A stretch of DNA of 64,000 bases, from the NCBI GenBank assembly GCA_963995505.1, contig OZ023188.1:3038001-3102000 (forward strand), given 5' to 3'. The translations under genes and the position numbers were made by a program. Shown in pieces: positions 10,323 to 22,928 of this stretch; positions within the stretch are counted from its first letter, which is position 1, and the number at the start of each line of letters is the position of its first letter. The DNA comes from Hypericum androsaemum. Lineage: Eukaryota; Streptophyta; Magnoliopsida; Malpighiales; Hypericaceae. The notes beneath the pieces are model-generated. The model saw only the letters and a program-made list of their open reading frames with translations, searched no databases and was not told the DNA's origin.

Positions 10323-13300
10323 GGTGAGGCCTTAGTGAATAAATAGTTCGTGGAAAGCTGGCATGGACCATCTTTGCTTTCAATTTTTTCCCGAAACTGC
10401 GTAGTATCTGAACACCTACGAGATTAACTCGAGTCGATAAGTTCTGGTAAGAAAATTTTAATACGGTTACGTTCTGAGAACTTGAACTCGTGATATGATT
10501 AAACTGGAACAACCCGCTAATCATCGAGTACATATTTTAATATCAAGGTGGCGAGACAAATTGTAATATTTTACATCACGAGTGCGCCATATTTGTACCT
10601 ACGGCTACAACGACAGGATCCAATGTGTTGTGATCTTACTATTTTCTTTTTATCGTTCCCAATTATCATCCTCATCCAAGGCTAGTCTCTTTTGATAGTA
10701 TTTAAAATCTGATCATTTATTTGAAAATTAGAAACCGCAATCTTTTTTATGATTTGCATTCATTAATAAATATTTTTGGTATTTCCCAATCTTAAAGGGA
10801 GTCTGCTTAGTAGTCCCACATCGGAATGTGCGATGATCTCATAGTAATAATATATGATACATCTGATGCAGCTGCAAGTAATCTCTAGTTGACCCAAGAA
10901 CTAACTACAAGCGTCCCGTAATTTAACCGTTTGTTTTCACATATTAAACGAGTGAAATTTCTGTAAGCCAGAATCTAAAAACTGGAAGCATTGGATATTA
11001 TGAATGTGCAACCGGCACTACTTGCATTAACCTGTGAGGTTGTAACGCACTTAGATGCCACTAAAACAAGGTAAGCAAAGGTCTCACTTCGTGTCAATAA
11101 CTGGACCAATATAGAAACATCCAATTCATAGTGTTGTTACCAATCTTAGTTAAATAAACTTAGTGCATGAAACCATCCAGCACCAATATACTTACTAGTG
11201 ACTATTGTCGGTACAAATCATATACCAAGTGTTAAATTTTGGGTAATAAGGGCTTTCATTTTCAAGATGTGGAGGGGAAATTGGGTTAGGTGACCATTTT
11301 TCCTGGTCGTCCAGTTGGCATTTTGGAGCAACAATGGACCCGTCAAGAAGTGCGGGTTGTAGCCCAATTATCGTGAAACAGGGCAGCTGATTCATTATTG
11401 TCACTTTTTTTCCTAACAGTATTGTTCCGGATAGACACGAAGAGTTCGAATACGAGGAAGTATAAACTAAGTAAAGAAAAGTTTTACATATGAAGTAAAT
11501 GAAGATAGAAATAATTACATTTACACAATTTTATTTTGATAGCTTGATACTTTATCAAGTGGTTTGTTTTGGTGAAAACTTATCACGTGGTTGGAGAGAC
11601 GACAGGTAAAATGCACTGTCTCACGTATTATCAATATCTTATTTGTTCATAATCTTTCCCATCTTTCCAAACACTCACGGGATAGCCTAATTCAAGTTTG
11701 AATGAGACAAATTTTATGAATAATGACAAAATTCTTCTTACAATATTTAAAAACTTGAACTCGAAATGAGAATTGGGTAGGTAAAACGGTTCTAATTATG
11801 GCGAGTAGGTGAACGTACCCGCGATTGAAATGATCTTCAAAGGAAAAGAGGGACCCTGACTAAACTCATAGTGCAATTCTAACTTTGGAGCATTATTGGA
11901 CAATATTTAATACAACTCTATCTTGATTCTGAAAAGTAGACATAAAAAGGCGGGTTAAACAAAAAATTGGTGATCGAGTACACACAACTAATTCCGACAA
12001 GGAACAATATATTGCATTGTTCTACGCCTGGCTACATGTAGATCAACCTGCATGAAGAGCTTGTCTACTGCTGAAGTTCCATGCAAACATTTCCCCGCCA
12101 CGGTACATCCTTGATCGACGGTCGGTATCCGACGACTGGCAAGACGACGGTCGGTGTTCCAGACAAAGCTGAACAAGGACGACAGACATCCTAAGAACAT
12201 GAAGATATAATCAGATGGTAAGATGCAAGAAAGGGGTTAACCAAGGAGATGAAGTAAACACGATGTTTCAACTTCCAACATCCAAGCGAGTGCCTAGACT
12301 GATGCATTGACATCGGTATGTTCCATGGTGAGTCCCAAGTAATGTCTTGCTGTTGTGTGACACCACTATAGTGGTTCGCACTGCACAACATCCTTTGCCG
12401 GATAGAGCCCTCGACGATTCCCGTACAAGACACTAGTACCCCACTTGCAACCAATGAGTTCATAATGTTGACATTCACATACACTCATAGAATACCAACT
12501 CAGCATACAAATGCAACTATCAAGGGATTAGGGACAACTGGCCACCCATCAGCTGTGGGATGAAGGCAACATTAACCAAAAAAGGGATGCCACTATCCAG
12601 TTTACTAACCTCTCCAATCACTCAATCAGATTCCAACCATCTAAAGCAAGCAGCCAGAGGAAGAAAGAGGTAGAGGTGTAAAGTGTGTTGAATACTATAG
12701 TCAAACCAGGTATTATTCCTGCAACTCTAGGAGTTTCTCTACAAAGAAGTATCAGATAGTGGACTCCAATGGAAAACTCTAGCAGTTTTTTTGCCAAATC
12801 AAAAAGTAGGTCGGATGTCTAAGTAGGTCTAGAATCTAGCAGAGGTGGCAACCACTCATTCACCCTTTTAAAACAATTTATTTCTGTCTATTACTCCTTC
12901 CAGCACTTGATAAACAAGCATAGTACACAATGGAGGTCAGGACCAATGTCCTGTAACATTATTCGTATTACTTTCAAATAGGAAATAACGGCATATGCAA
13001 GCTAGGATGGAAGACGGGATTCCCAACTCTTCACACATCTTGATATTGGCTGCAGCAATGAAACATCGCATGCTTTCAGGGTAATGGGACGGACCACGCA
13101 CCCTTTGTAATTCACGTGTTCTGCTTTCATTATGTGGTATTCCCATACTTCTGCCCATCAAACAATTAGATACGACCAGTGAGTACATCTAACATCTAAC
13201 TCTAAGGGCCAAAATGTCCATCGGGTCCTCACAAATGGCTACCTTGAGGTCAAATAACGATTTAAATGGGAGCTACATATACTTGAATACAATGACAACT

Positions 13301-13544
13301 ATGCTGTTTTGTTATGAACTACCCCGGGACAGAAACTTCCTAACAATGAACCTGAAGTTCACATGCGCAAAAATATCATAATGATCCGTGCTATGCACAT
13401 GTAATAGGATAGACAATTTAAAGGAGAAGCGACAAACAGACAATATTCCTTTTGCACTGTTGATACAATATAAAAGCTGTATGTGACTGTCGGTAAGCTT
13501 TACCTCAGTACTGCTAAAGAATGCTGGCATCATTTCCTTTAAAT
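10323..13544. other. Intergenic between EXLB and CLPR4, no gene seen
   Basis: No ORF has recognisable coding content. The segment adjoining the CLPR4 stop (about 12000-13540) is less AT-rich and could hold 3' UTR or alternative 3' exons of CLPR4, since several short minus-strand frames occur there, but none resembles a known protein. A phrase near 10812 (TAGTCCCACATCGGAATGTG) resembles the start of plant retro-element LTRs and may be a decayed solo LTR. Confidence 0.4.
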
Positions 13545-16500
13545 CTAACCAGTCAAGTTGAGAACATCACTGACTCCAGGCTCCTTGGTGTATATCTTCA
13601 GAAGAGTATCACATGGGTTAATTTAGTAGCATAAAATCAAACTTTTCGAAGGCTAAAAACTTTGGCTACCAGTTTACCCTGTCTACAAGGCCGTATTCAA
13701 CAGCCTCTGTCGCCGAGAAATATTTTGGAGAAAGCATATCAGCCTCAATCTCTTCACGTGATCGTCTCGTATGTCTCGCAAAGAGATTGACCTGGATATC
13801 AAGTGAAATAAACACACATCTTTATAACATCCCAATAAGACATATAGCAGAAAATGGATCCTAACATAGGAACCAAAACTTCCTAGGAAATAAGATAAAA
13901 CAAAATTTCTGGATAGCATTAAAGAGGGAGCTTTTTTTCTCGAGCAAACATGGAAATTGCACTTTTAACCAAGATTGTGTATAGAAATGTCAAAATCTCC
14001 ACCATGAGTACAGAGCCTAAAAAATGAATTGCAAGCATTAAGGGGGTATGCGACTATACATCTCATGCTCAGAAATCACCAAGCATAACATGGAAATTTT
14101 TTCACCGCTGCAACCAAAAGAAGTCATATATTCAGTCTCACCATTTTTTTCTTCATCCATGTCGTTTCTTCTTTCTCAATGTTGAGATCAGATGTTCGAC
14201 CTGTAAAGCTCCGTATAGGCTGTTAAGAGTAGCCATAAACGAGATGCTTCACCATGTAAGCATGATGCCATAACAAATTCAACTAAAATACTCAATCACT
14301 ACGATATTTTGAACACCTGTCGTATCATGATAGATGATGAGGATAAAGCAGTTCGATATCCTCGTTGTCCGGCTGTCAAGAGTAAGGCTGCTTCTCCCCA
14401 GGCATTACCAACACAGAAAGTAAAGATGGGAACTCTTACATGCCTGAAGTGGTATGATTTGAAAAAGGTGAACAAGTCAAAATATGGTTTCCTTCTGATA
14501 AGTAAGAAACAATTTGTTAACAAAAATAATATAGCATCGAGTCGCCACAAGAATGAGTGGTGCTGCAAGGTCACATTGATACATAGGAAACCAATTTAAG
14601 AATCTTTTTTTCATAAAATGCATCCCATATTCTGTGAAATTCACATGCTTCATTTCCCCTGGAAACCTTTTGCTAACGGCACAAGTTCATTTCAACTTCA
14701 AGTTTGAAGCAAATACAATCTAGCTAAAGCCGGGGATACTGTCCAGCAACTTTCATCATTTCTGTTCCAACCAAAAGCTTCTGCAACAACTGAAGGAGTT
14801 GTAAAGGAAATGGGAGTAAACAAGGGTTGCCAAAACTGAATTACAATGATGGAATTTACTTTGTACGAATACCAAGGGAAACTGGATTTGCAAACAGCTA
14901 ATAGTAAGAGATAAAGATTCATGACTGACTGCATAAGATCGTACACCGCAAAGGCACCTTCCTCAAATCCCAACTCATCACGATCCTGAAAAGATGAAAA
15001 TAGTTTTAGTGCCACGAGTCATTTGAATGAGTGAATAAGATGCTGAAAACATCTCGGAAATAAAGTTCCACTAATATGAGTTAAGAAACTAACGTACATA
15101 TAAATTTACATAAATAGCCATGATTCTCAAGCTATAACAAGTTCATTCTTTACAAACCACACAAAAAGACCTGGTGACCGACCATGCGCCATTACAATAT
15201 CAATCTCGTTAAGATATCCAAGACAAGCTCAAAGCTAATTTTCAGCAATTCTAGCGGAGCATGAATACATGAAGTGTAATCTTCATCACGCACCAGATGC
15301 CAATTACGATGTCTCGGGCTAAGGAAGGTTATGGATCCTTCTACAAAGGATGGTTTGATCAGGCATAAATTACCCATCGACGATCTCTAGAGTCTAGAGG
15401 TAACCCAGCAAGAAAAAAAAAAAGATACAGCCAAAGATGAATACAACATCTCATCTTCGACAACAATGAACCTAGTTATACAAGTCAAAAAACAAAATCA
15501 AAAATCATATAAATGAAAGATAAGGAAAAGACAGAGCGTACATAATCTGAATACATATCGGGTGTGACCATTTCACTTATTGAGCCTAGCATTACAGGAA
15601 ATATTCAAGCTGATTGAGCTCATTTCTACTAGAAACAAGAGAGAGTGAGAGAGAGAGAGAACCTCGGATATTCCGGTAGAATTTATATATAGGTAAATTG
15701 GTTTCCTCCGGTCTACAGTCTGAAGGTGCAGAAACTGTGTTGCAATTAACTCTTGTACTTCTGGAATGAGACTCATCCCCACATAAACAATTCGTTTCTT
15801 CAGCAAGTAAGATGCTAAATCAGGAGGAGGTCTCCCCCGCTTGCCTTCCAAATGAAATGGAGTCACCTAAAGGCAGAAGTAAAACAAGAGAAGAACACCG
15901 GTGGATTAAAGCGAGGAAAACAATCGCCCGAAAAACAAACCTCCCACACCATAACATTAAAGTGTCCGAGGCCGATTTGAGCCAGAAAATTATCAACAAA
16001 ACAATCACGCTGGTTACAACTATGAAGGGTCCTAACCTAAGAGAGCTAAAACTAAAATGGCCCACAAAAAATGAGTCACAAGAATCCAATCTTCACTCAA
16101 TTCTAACAAATGGGTAATTCTTAAACCCTCTAAAACCTATCTCAAATCCATGAAGACTAGACCTTTAGAGTTCAATTATGAAGGGTACTAACCTAAGAGA
16201 GCTAGAAGTAAAATGGCCCACAAAAAATGAAACTCAAAAATCCAATCTTCACTCTATTCTAACAAATGGGTAATTCTTAAACCCTCTAAAACCTATCTCA
16301 AATCCATGAAGACTAGACCTTTAGAGTTCAATTATGAAGGGTACTAACCTAAGAGAGCTAAAACTAAAATGGCCCACAAAAAATGAATCTCAAAAATCCA
16401 ATCTTCACTCTATTCCTATGTTGTCAATAGCAGATAGCGTCGCGTAGCGGTTACCCCTCTAAAATGCTATAGCGGTATAGCGGTAGCGGGATGACCGCTA

Positions 16501-18582
16501 TTGAGAACACTAAAAATCAGTGTACAAAATAAACATAAATACTAAAAAATAGACATATTAACTTACTGGGCAACAAAAAAATACAGAACAACTACCAAAT
16601 TACAAACATAGCAACTAAAAGTAAGCCAAAAAAGAGAAAAATCACTTACCCAATACCCAAAACTTACACAGCAACTAAAAAAATCACTTACCCAATATCC
16701 AAACTATGTTGTCAATAGCAGATAGCGTCGCGTAGCGGTTACCCCTCTAAAATGCTATAGCGGTATAGCGGTAGCGGGATGACCGCTATTGAGAACACTA
16801 AAAATCAGTGTACAAAATAAACATAAATACTAAAAAATAGACATATTAACTTACTGGGCAACAAAAAAACACAGAACAACTACCAAATTGCAAACATAGC
16901 AACTAAAAGTAAGCCAAAAAAGAGAAAAATCACTTACCCAATACCCAAAACTTACACAGCAACTAAAAAAATCACTTACCCAATATCCAAAATTTATTAA
17001 CTTACTCGACAACTGAAAAAAGGGGGAAAAATCACTTACCCAATACCCAAAACTTACACAGCAACTAAAAAAAAAACTTACCCAATAGCCAAAACTTATT
17101 AACTTACTCGGCAACTGGAAAAAAGGGAAAAAATCACTTGCCCAATACCCAAAACTACCTATATGCCCTCTATAAATAAGTAAACAGTTAAAAAATCAGG
17201 GGCATTTAAGGAATTCTTGCCAAAATCTAAAATAGCGACCAAATAGCGGCCAAATAGCGGCCAAAAAGTGGTATAGCGGCCGCTATTTGGCCGCTATAGC
17301 GGCCGCTATAGCCGCTACTCTCTATAGCGTTTAACAGCAGCATAGCGTAGCGGTGGGTGCCCAAAACGCTACATAGCGCCGCTATAGCGCGCTATTGACA
17401 ACATAGTATCCAAAATTTATTAACTTACTCGACAACTGAAAAAAAAGGGAAAAATCACTTACCTAATACCCAAAACTTACACAGCAACTAAAAAAATAAC
17501 TTACCCAAAACTTATTAACTTACTCGGCAACTGGAAAAAAGGGAAAAAATCACTTGCCCAATACCCAAAACTACCTATATGCCCTCTATAAATAAGTAAA
17601 CAGTTAAAAAATCAGGGGTATTTAAGGAATTCTTGCCAAAATCTAAAATAGCGACCAAATAGCGGCCAAATAGCGGCCAAAAAGTGGTATAGCGGCCGCT
17701 ATTTGGCCGCTATAGCCGCTACTGTCTATAGTGTTTAACAGCAGCATAGCGTAGCGGTGGGTGCCCAAAACGCTACATAGCGCCGCTATAGCGCGCTATT
17801 GACAACATAGCTCTATTCTAACGAATGGGTAATTCTTAAACCCTCTAAAACCCTTTCTCAAATCCATAAAGACTCGACCTTTAGAGTTCAGTTATGAAGG
17901 GTACTAACCTAAGAGAGCTAAAACTAAAATGGCCCACAAAAAATGAATCTCAAAAATCCAATCTTCACTCTATTCTAACAAATGGGTAATTCTTAAACCC
18001 TCTAAAACCCTTTCTCAAATCCATAAAGACTCGACCTTTAGAGTTCAGTTATGAAGGGTACTAACCTATGAGAGCTAAAACTAAAATGGCCCACAAAAAA
18101 TGAATCTCAAAAATCCAATCTTCACTCTATTCTAACAAATGGGTAATTCTTAAACCCTCTAAAACCCTATCTCAAATCCATAAAGACTCGACCTTTAGAG
18201 TTCAGTTATGAAGGGTACTAACCTATGAGAGCTAAAACTAAAATGGCCCACAAAAAATGAATCTCAAAAATCCAATCTTCACTCTATTCTAACAAATGGG
18301 TAATTCTTAAACCCTCTAAAACCCTATCTCAAATCCATAAAGACTCGACCTTCAGAGTTAAATTACCCTGGTTAGAACGCTCCTCCTGGCCTTGGAGCCC
18401 GGGACGGGGCACACGGAGAAGGGAGAGGGGGAGCCGGCAGCGAGCGAGGCTCTTAGAGTAGGGCAATGCGAGGCGGCTGGGGCTCGAGACGGGCTTCGAA
18501 ACGAGGCTGAGGATGAAGCTAGGGCTCGCCGGTGGAGGGAGGCGACGGTGGTGGAGGCTGCTGTTGCCGTTAAGACCTCCAT
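13545..18582 (-). CDS. CLPR4: Plastid Clp protease non-catalytic subunit ClpR4
   Basis: Seven exons on the minus strand, all phase-consistent: 18582-18367, 15866-15663, 14985-14930, 14443-14317, 14219-14142, 13791-13678, 13595-13545; 281 aa (Arabidopsis ClpR4 is about 305). Exon 1 is a Ser/Ala/Arg-rich chloroplast transit peptide beginning MEV as in Arabidopsis. The Clp fold is evident in PPPDLASYLLKKRIVYVGM, KPIYLYINSTG, FAVYDLM, CVGNAWGEAALLLTAG, SIMIRQ and YFSATEAVEYGLVDR. In ClpP the catalytic Ser lies in the segment here reading NAWGEAA and the His in the segment here reading IMIRQ. Both are replaced, as expected for a ClpR, while the Asp position (EADM) appears kept. ClpR4 forms part of the ClpR ring of the stromal Clp core and is essential for plastid protein turnover. 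Intron 1 (2.5 kb) carries a tandem array and a nested transposon. Confidence 0.93.
16416..17810. mobile_element. Outer hAT-like MITE, interrupted by a copy of itself
   Basis: The element begins CTATGTTGTCAATAGC and ends GCTATTGACAACATAG, perfect 16-bp inverted ends. It is flanked by an 8-bp duplication CTCTATTC at 16408-16415 and 17811-17818, the length typical of hAT insertions. The target lies inside the 156-bp tandem array, whose unit is intact apart from the insertion. The subterminal region is built from TAGCGG/CCGCTA repeats. It carries no coding sequence. Without the inner copy (16704-17406 plus one 8-bp duplication) it would be about 0.68 kb. Confidence 0.85.
16704..17406. mobile_element. 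Inner copy of the same MITE (nested insertion)
   Basis: A 703-bp copy with the same CTATGTTGTCAATAGC / GCTATTGACAACATAG ends sits inside the outer copy, flanked by an 8-bp duplication TATCCAAA at 16696-16703 and 17407-17414. The inner copy itself has the uninterrupted sequence CCCAATATCCAAAATTTATT at the equivalent place (about 16979-16998), which shows the pre-insertion state of the target. The two copies remain very similar, so transposition was fairly recent. Confidence 0.87.
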
Positions 18583-19646
18583 TTCGAGAGGCTTTTTGGG
18601 CTTCTTATTGGGGATTTTGCCTCTTTGGAGTTGGAGAATATAGCAAATAGAAGGAGAGAGTGGGAAGGGGGAAGATGAGAGATTAATGAGCCTGGCCAGC
18701 TAGCTATTGGGTTCATGGGCCTTTCATTGGGCTTTTTGTTGTACTGGGCCTTAGTGATGTGTCTTAGTGGGTTAGTTTTAAGCCCGGTTTCATTAGCCCG
18801 AGCTCCACTTTAAATCCGAAAGATTGATATTAATTCATGAATCCATACCAAAAGTGACCCCAACCAGGCATACCAAAATGATTTTTTTAAAGGAACTATG
18901 TAAAATCGCTAATTATGACTGTGATGTGCTTGCATTATATCGATTGTTTTAAGATTTTGAGGCTCATACTATAAACTCTGATCAACTAGTTACAAGTACT
19001 AATTTTAACAGGCCCCTTAAATGAAAGTCCACTGAGCTAAAATTTACATGGATTTTTATTTTAACAACATGTCATGAAATAAGAATAGTTCGAATTTGAG
19101 TACTTCTATTTCTTCCAATTTGAACGTGTACTACTAATTATAAATATCTCAATTCAGTGGTTTGAAATTGTTAACTTGGCATGCCCAAGAAAATATTTGT
19201 TTTCTCCTCTTCTCCTCTTCCAGTGGAATTAAGCTCATTGGGGTGTACATACGCATTAAATGCATACTTGAGTTTTCATTATAGTAGCAGTGCCATGGTG
19301 CTATTATTAAATGACCATTACATTCTATATCACCAATCGAACTAACACTACATTTTCTTTAAAGTACAGTGCATCTACCTATCGGTATCAACCAGGGGCC
19401 CATCCCCTTGTCATGTGCTGCTTGCCCCTTTTAAATTTTTTTTGAGAAACTCTTGCCCCCTTTACTAACCCTGCTCATGGGGACAAATTTCATTTATAAT
19501 ATGAGAGTAGAATATTGTAAGTATCTATTAGAGATTGTTATTTTAATAGTATCTTTTATGTTTATAAAATTAAATTTAATAGTTTTTTAATTAGATCTGA
19601 CCACTTCAATCAACTCTCACAAAATTTTAACACTTCTACTCTTTGA
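18583..19646. other. Intergenic upstream of CLPR4, no gene seen
   Basis: About 1 kb that contains the CLPR4 promoter (minus direction) but no clear TATA box. The rest is AT-rich without coding content. Confidence 0.45.
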
Positions 19647-20558
19647 GGTAAAAAAAAACTATGGTCATTTATCTTTTATAAATTTTAGCCCATAGTCAAC
19701 TAATTTTTTTTTCTCTTTATGATCACTAATCTATATTAATTCACTATTGTATAGTTACTTATTTACATTAAGTCATCTTTTTATGTTCACTAATCTATAT
19801 AAAGTCACAATTTTAATGATATTTTAGGTAATTTTGAAATTATAACATTTACAAAAATCACAATTCTTTTTTTTTCTTTTTTCTCGCTCTATTTCATTCT
19901 TCTCTTCTCTCCCCTCTCCTTTTATTTATCTCTTCAGCAAGGAGTGGTAGGCTCGTTGATATTGTGTTGTCACTACTATGCCATGTACCATGTCACATAT
20001 CCGTATCCGTATGATAACTTTCAACATCGAATTCAGGATTTAGGTTTTTTATTTGATTCCAAATCTTTTATTTTCGTAACTCTTTTGTTTTGCAAATTGA
20101 TCCCGCGCTACAAATATAGTCCCGCACTGAGTTACTTTACTAGAAGAGTTGAGGAGATTGGGCACAACTTGTTAAAAAAATTGGGTCATTTATTCAAATA
20201 GATCATCTGCGTGTTCCGACATGATCAGGTTGAAGGATGCGTCAACACGAGACATGAATGATAATGTGGCAGCGCGACGTCAACGTGGCCGATGGCTCCT
20301 TGCCGAAGGGAGATAGAAAAAGTAGATAGAAGAGAGAGTAACAAACGACAATGAGAGAGAGAGAAAATAAATTTGAGATGTTTTGAAATTTTATTGTTTT
20401 GTAAATTTTATAATTTCAGAATTAGTTATAGTAACCATATAAAGGTGATTTAATATAGAACAAAAAAGAGACGAGTGACCATAAAAGAACAAAAAAGAGA
20501 CGAGTGACCATGGGTTTAATTTTATAAAAGATGAGTGACTGTTCATATCTTTTACCCC
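19647..20558. mobile_element. Non-autonomous MULE-like element upstream of ankyrin gene A
   Basis: The two ends form an imperfect inverted repeat. The left end starts GGTAAAAAAA and the right end reads GGGGTAAAAGATATG on the minus strand. Both share CATCTTTTATAAA/CATTTATCTTTTATAAA and CCCATRGTCA, extending inward for about 200 bases. The flanks carry an imperfect 9-bp duplication, ACTCTTTGA at 19638-19646 versus GCTCTTTGC at 20559-20567 (7 of 9 match). Near the right end a 28-base segment containing AGAGACGAGTGACCAT is repeated in tandem (about 20459-20513). No transposase is seen. The insertion lies within 400 bases of the ATG of ankyrin gene A. Confidence 0.6.
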
Positions 20559-20936
20559 GCTCTTTGCATAAAGGTGGATGTCTGGCTAGAGCTAGATCCA
20601 TTCATATTTCATAATACACCCAATCTTCCACCTAAAAAAAAATCTTCCACCTAAAAAACAAAAACAAATTTGAATAATTGGAAATTTGGATTTCGGTCTC
20701 CGTCCGAATGCTCATCCACCATCACCACAGACCACCATGGCCCCATGCACCCTCCTGGCGTCCTTTTCCGCTGCTCCCCTTTACTCCCCTGAACTAATAA
20801 TCAATATACTCTCTAGCTAGATCCAGTTCGAACCATTCCTTTAGATACCCATCTTCCCGTCCACTTTCTTTGGAAGGTTAATTTTACGAGGTTGCCGCCG
20901 TGAGCTTCGTTAACCTTCCCGTTCACCTTAACTTCC

Positions 20937-22883
20937 ATGGATAAGAGGCTAAAAGAAGCATCCAAGCAAGGAAGCATCGACGACCTCTATGCCCTAATCG
21001 AAGAGAACCCGCAGCTCCTCGACCACCTCGACGCGATCCCCTTCGTCGAGACCCCGCTACACGTGGCCGCGTCCAGCGGCCAGGCCCGCTTCGCGAGGGA
21101 GATCATCCGCCTGAAGCCCGCCTTCGCCAAGAAGCTAAACAAGCAAGGCCTCACCCCAACCCACCTAGCCCTCCAAGCCGGCGACGCCAAAATGGTGGCC
21201 AAGCTCCTCGAGGCGGACCGGGGGGTCGGGGGCTACAAAGGGAGGGAGGGGAGGACGCCGCTCCACGTGGCGGCCGAGGTCGGGAACGTGGGGATGGTGG
21301 CCGGGTTCCTGTGGGGATGCCCCAAGTGTGTCGAGGACGTGACCGTCGGAGGGGACACGGCGTTGCACGTGGCGTTGAAGAGCGGGAGGGAGGAGGTCTT
21401 CGAGGCCATTGTGGAGTGGCTTGGAGGTGGGTTCGAGGGGGAGGAGGATTATTACAGGGAGAGGACGGTGTTGAACTGGAAGGACGAGGACGGCGATACC
21501 GTCTTACATGTTGCTGCTTCCCGGAACCAGTACCAGGCAAGGTCTCACTTGTTTCCATGTTTTTTTTCTTACCGAGCGTTACTTTATTTTAACTAAAGAG
21601 GTCTCGAGTTCAAATTCAACATTATTAAATATTTATTGTAAAAATTTTATTACATTCAAATTTAGATTAATCGGAACAATAATATCTAAATATCAATTGG
21701 TCTCGACCAAAGATCTAATTGTTAATTGATTTTTATAAGAATTGAATTCCAATTTTTTTAAGGAATATTTCTTGTTCGTATAAAACTGTTGGTTTGATGC
21801 CACTGCTGGTCAGATTTTTTTCAGTTCTGAAAAAAAAATCAGTTTTATATATATTTGAGTTTGGTGTTTGTGGGTTGCTTTGATTTTTCAACGTGAAAAT
21901 GTGTAAATATAAATTGTTATTTTGTCTGCTCTATGTATAGTGTTGGGTGAATTTTAGGATGGTTGGGAGTCACATCATATTCATGATTCTGTATTTAATA
22001 AAAGTTGAGCATTTTTCAGAGTTTTTGTAAGAATTAAAGGTAATTTTTTCTTACTCTGATATATTTGATGGCTTGGTTTTTAGCATAACTTAAATTTACG
22101 ATGGGTCCTTACATATTTTAGTTTCAGTTTATTGAATTTTTGTAAATTCTACCTCTTGCCACTAATGTAACATCATGTACTTTTTTTTACAAGAACGACT
22201 TCATCAATATAGACCAATTTGTTCGTCAATTAGTGATCTCATGGGGTGGATGTCATAATTGTCATCCAGAAGCGTGTTCTCGACCACGAAAAATACTATT
22301 AACATTTAGACCAACTCAACCAAAAATAATATTATATTATTACGTTTTGGCCTTTATTGTGGGCAAGATTCTATTTGGACTCTAGTCTCCAAATAATTCT
22401 CAGCTTTTGGCTAAATAAAAGTCGAGGAATGATTGATTCACTTTTGTCGTTCTTTCTGCTGGAAATTTTTTTCGTCCTTTAAGGACCTGAATTTATAGAT
22501 GCAACTTCATCTGAGTGATAATTTATTTGAATTTATATAAGCACATATTGAGTTTAACTATTAGGAATGTAAAAAAAATATTTTTAGAAGAAATTTTCCT
22601 AAGTTTACGAATTAAAAAAAAGTTACTGAGAGAATTACATCCTAAATAGGATCTGATAATACTCGACTCTGAAATTAGAAGTAAAAAAAAGACCTAATTT
22701 TATCTGTGAGAGCCTATCAAGGAAGTCTTGAATTTAATTTTTATAAATAGAAAATAATTATTAAGAGAATTACCTGTTCTAAATAGAATCGGACAATATT
22801 CAACTACCAATAAAATACATTGGAAAAAAATGGTCCGAATTTGGCTTCACTTGCTTGACTTGTTTATAAGCTACACGACCAGT

Positions 22884-22928
<45 letters not shown>

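Larger units (their letters stand above)
16009..18360. repeat. 156/157-bp tandem array in CLPR4 intron 1
   Basis: A unit containing ATGAAGGGTACTAACCTAAG, then AAAATGGCCCAC, then AATCTTCACTCTATTC and ACCCTCTAAAACCC recurs with anchor positions 16022, 16178, 16334, 17894, 18051 and 18208. Spacing is 156 bases in the left block and 157 in the right block. The array has about six copies and is split at 16416-17810 by a transposon. Copies to the right share private changes (CATAAAGACTCG instead of CATGAAGACTAG), so the two blocks expanded partly independently. The array ends just inside the exon 1 splice donor at 18366. Confidence 0.9.

Noticed and set aside
12000..13535. Several minus-strand frames downstream of CLPR4
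   Set aside because: None matches a Clp C-terminus or another family. The CLPR4 stop at 13545 completes the protein at the expected place.
16851..17114. Minus-strand frame encoding repeated SFGYWVSDF
   Set aside because: Produced by the repeated CACTTACCCAATACCCAAA words inside the MITE; not a gene.
16081..18356. Telomere-like ACCCTCTAAAACCC words
   Set aside because: They occur once per 156-bp unit and lack the contiguous CCCTAAA repeats of a plant telomere.
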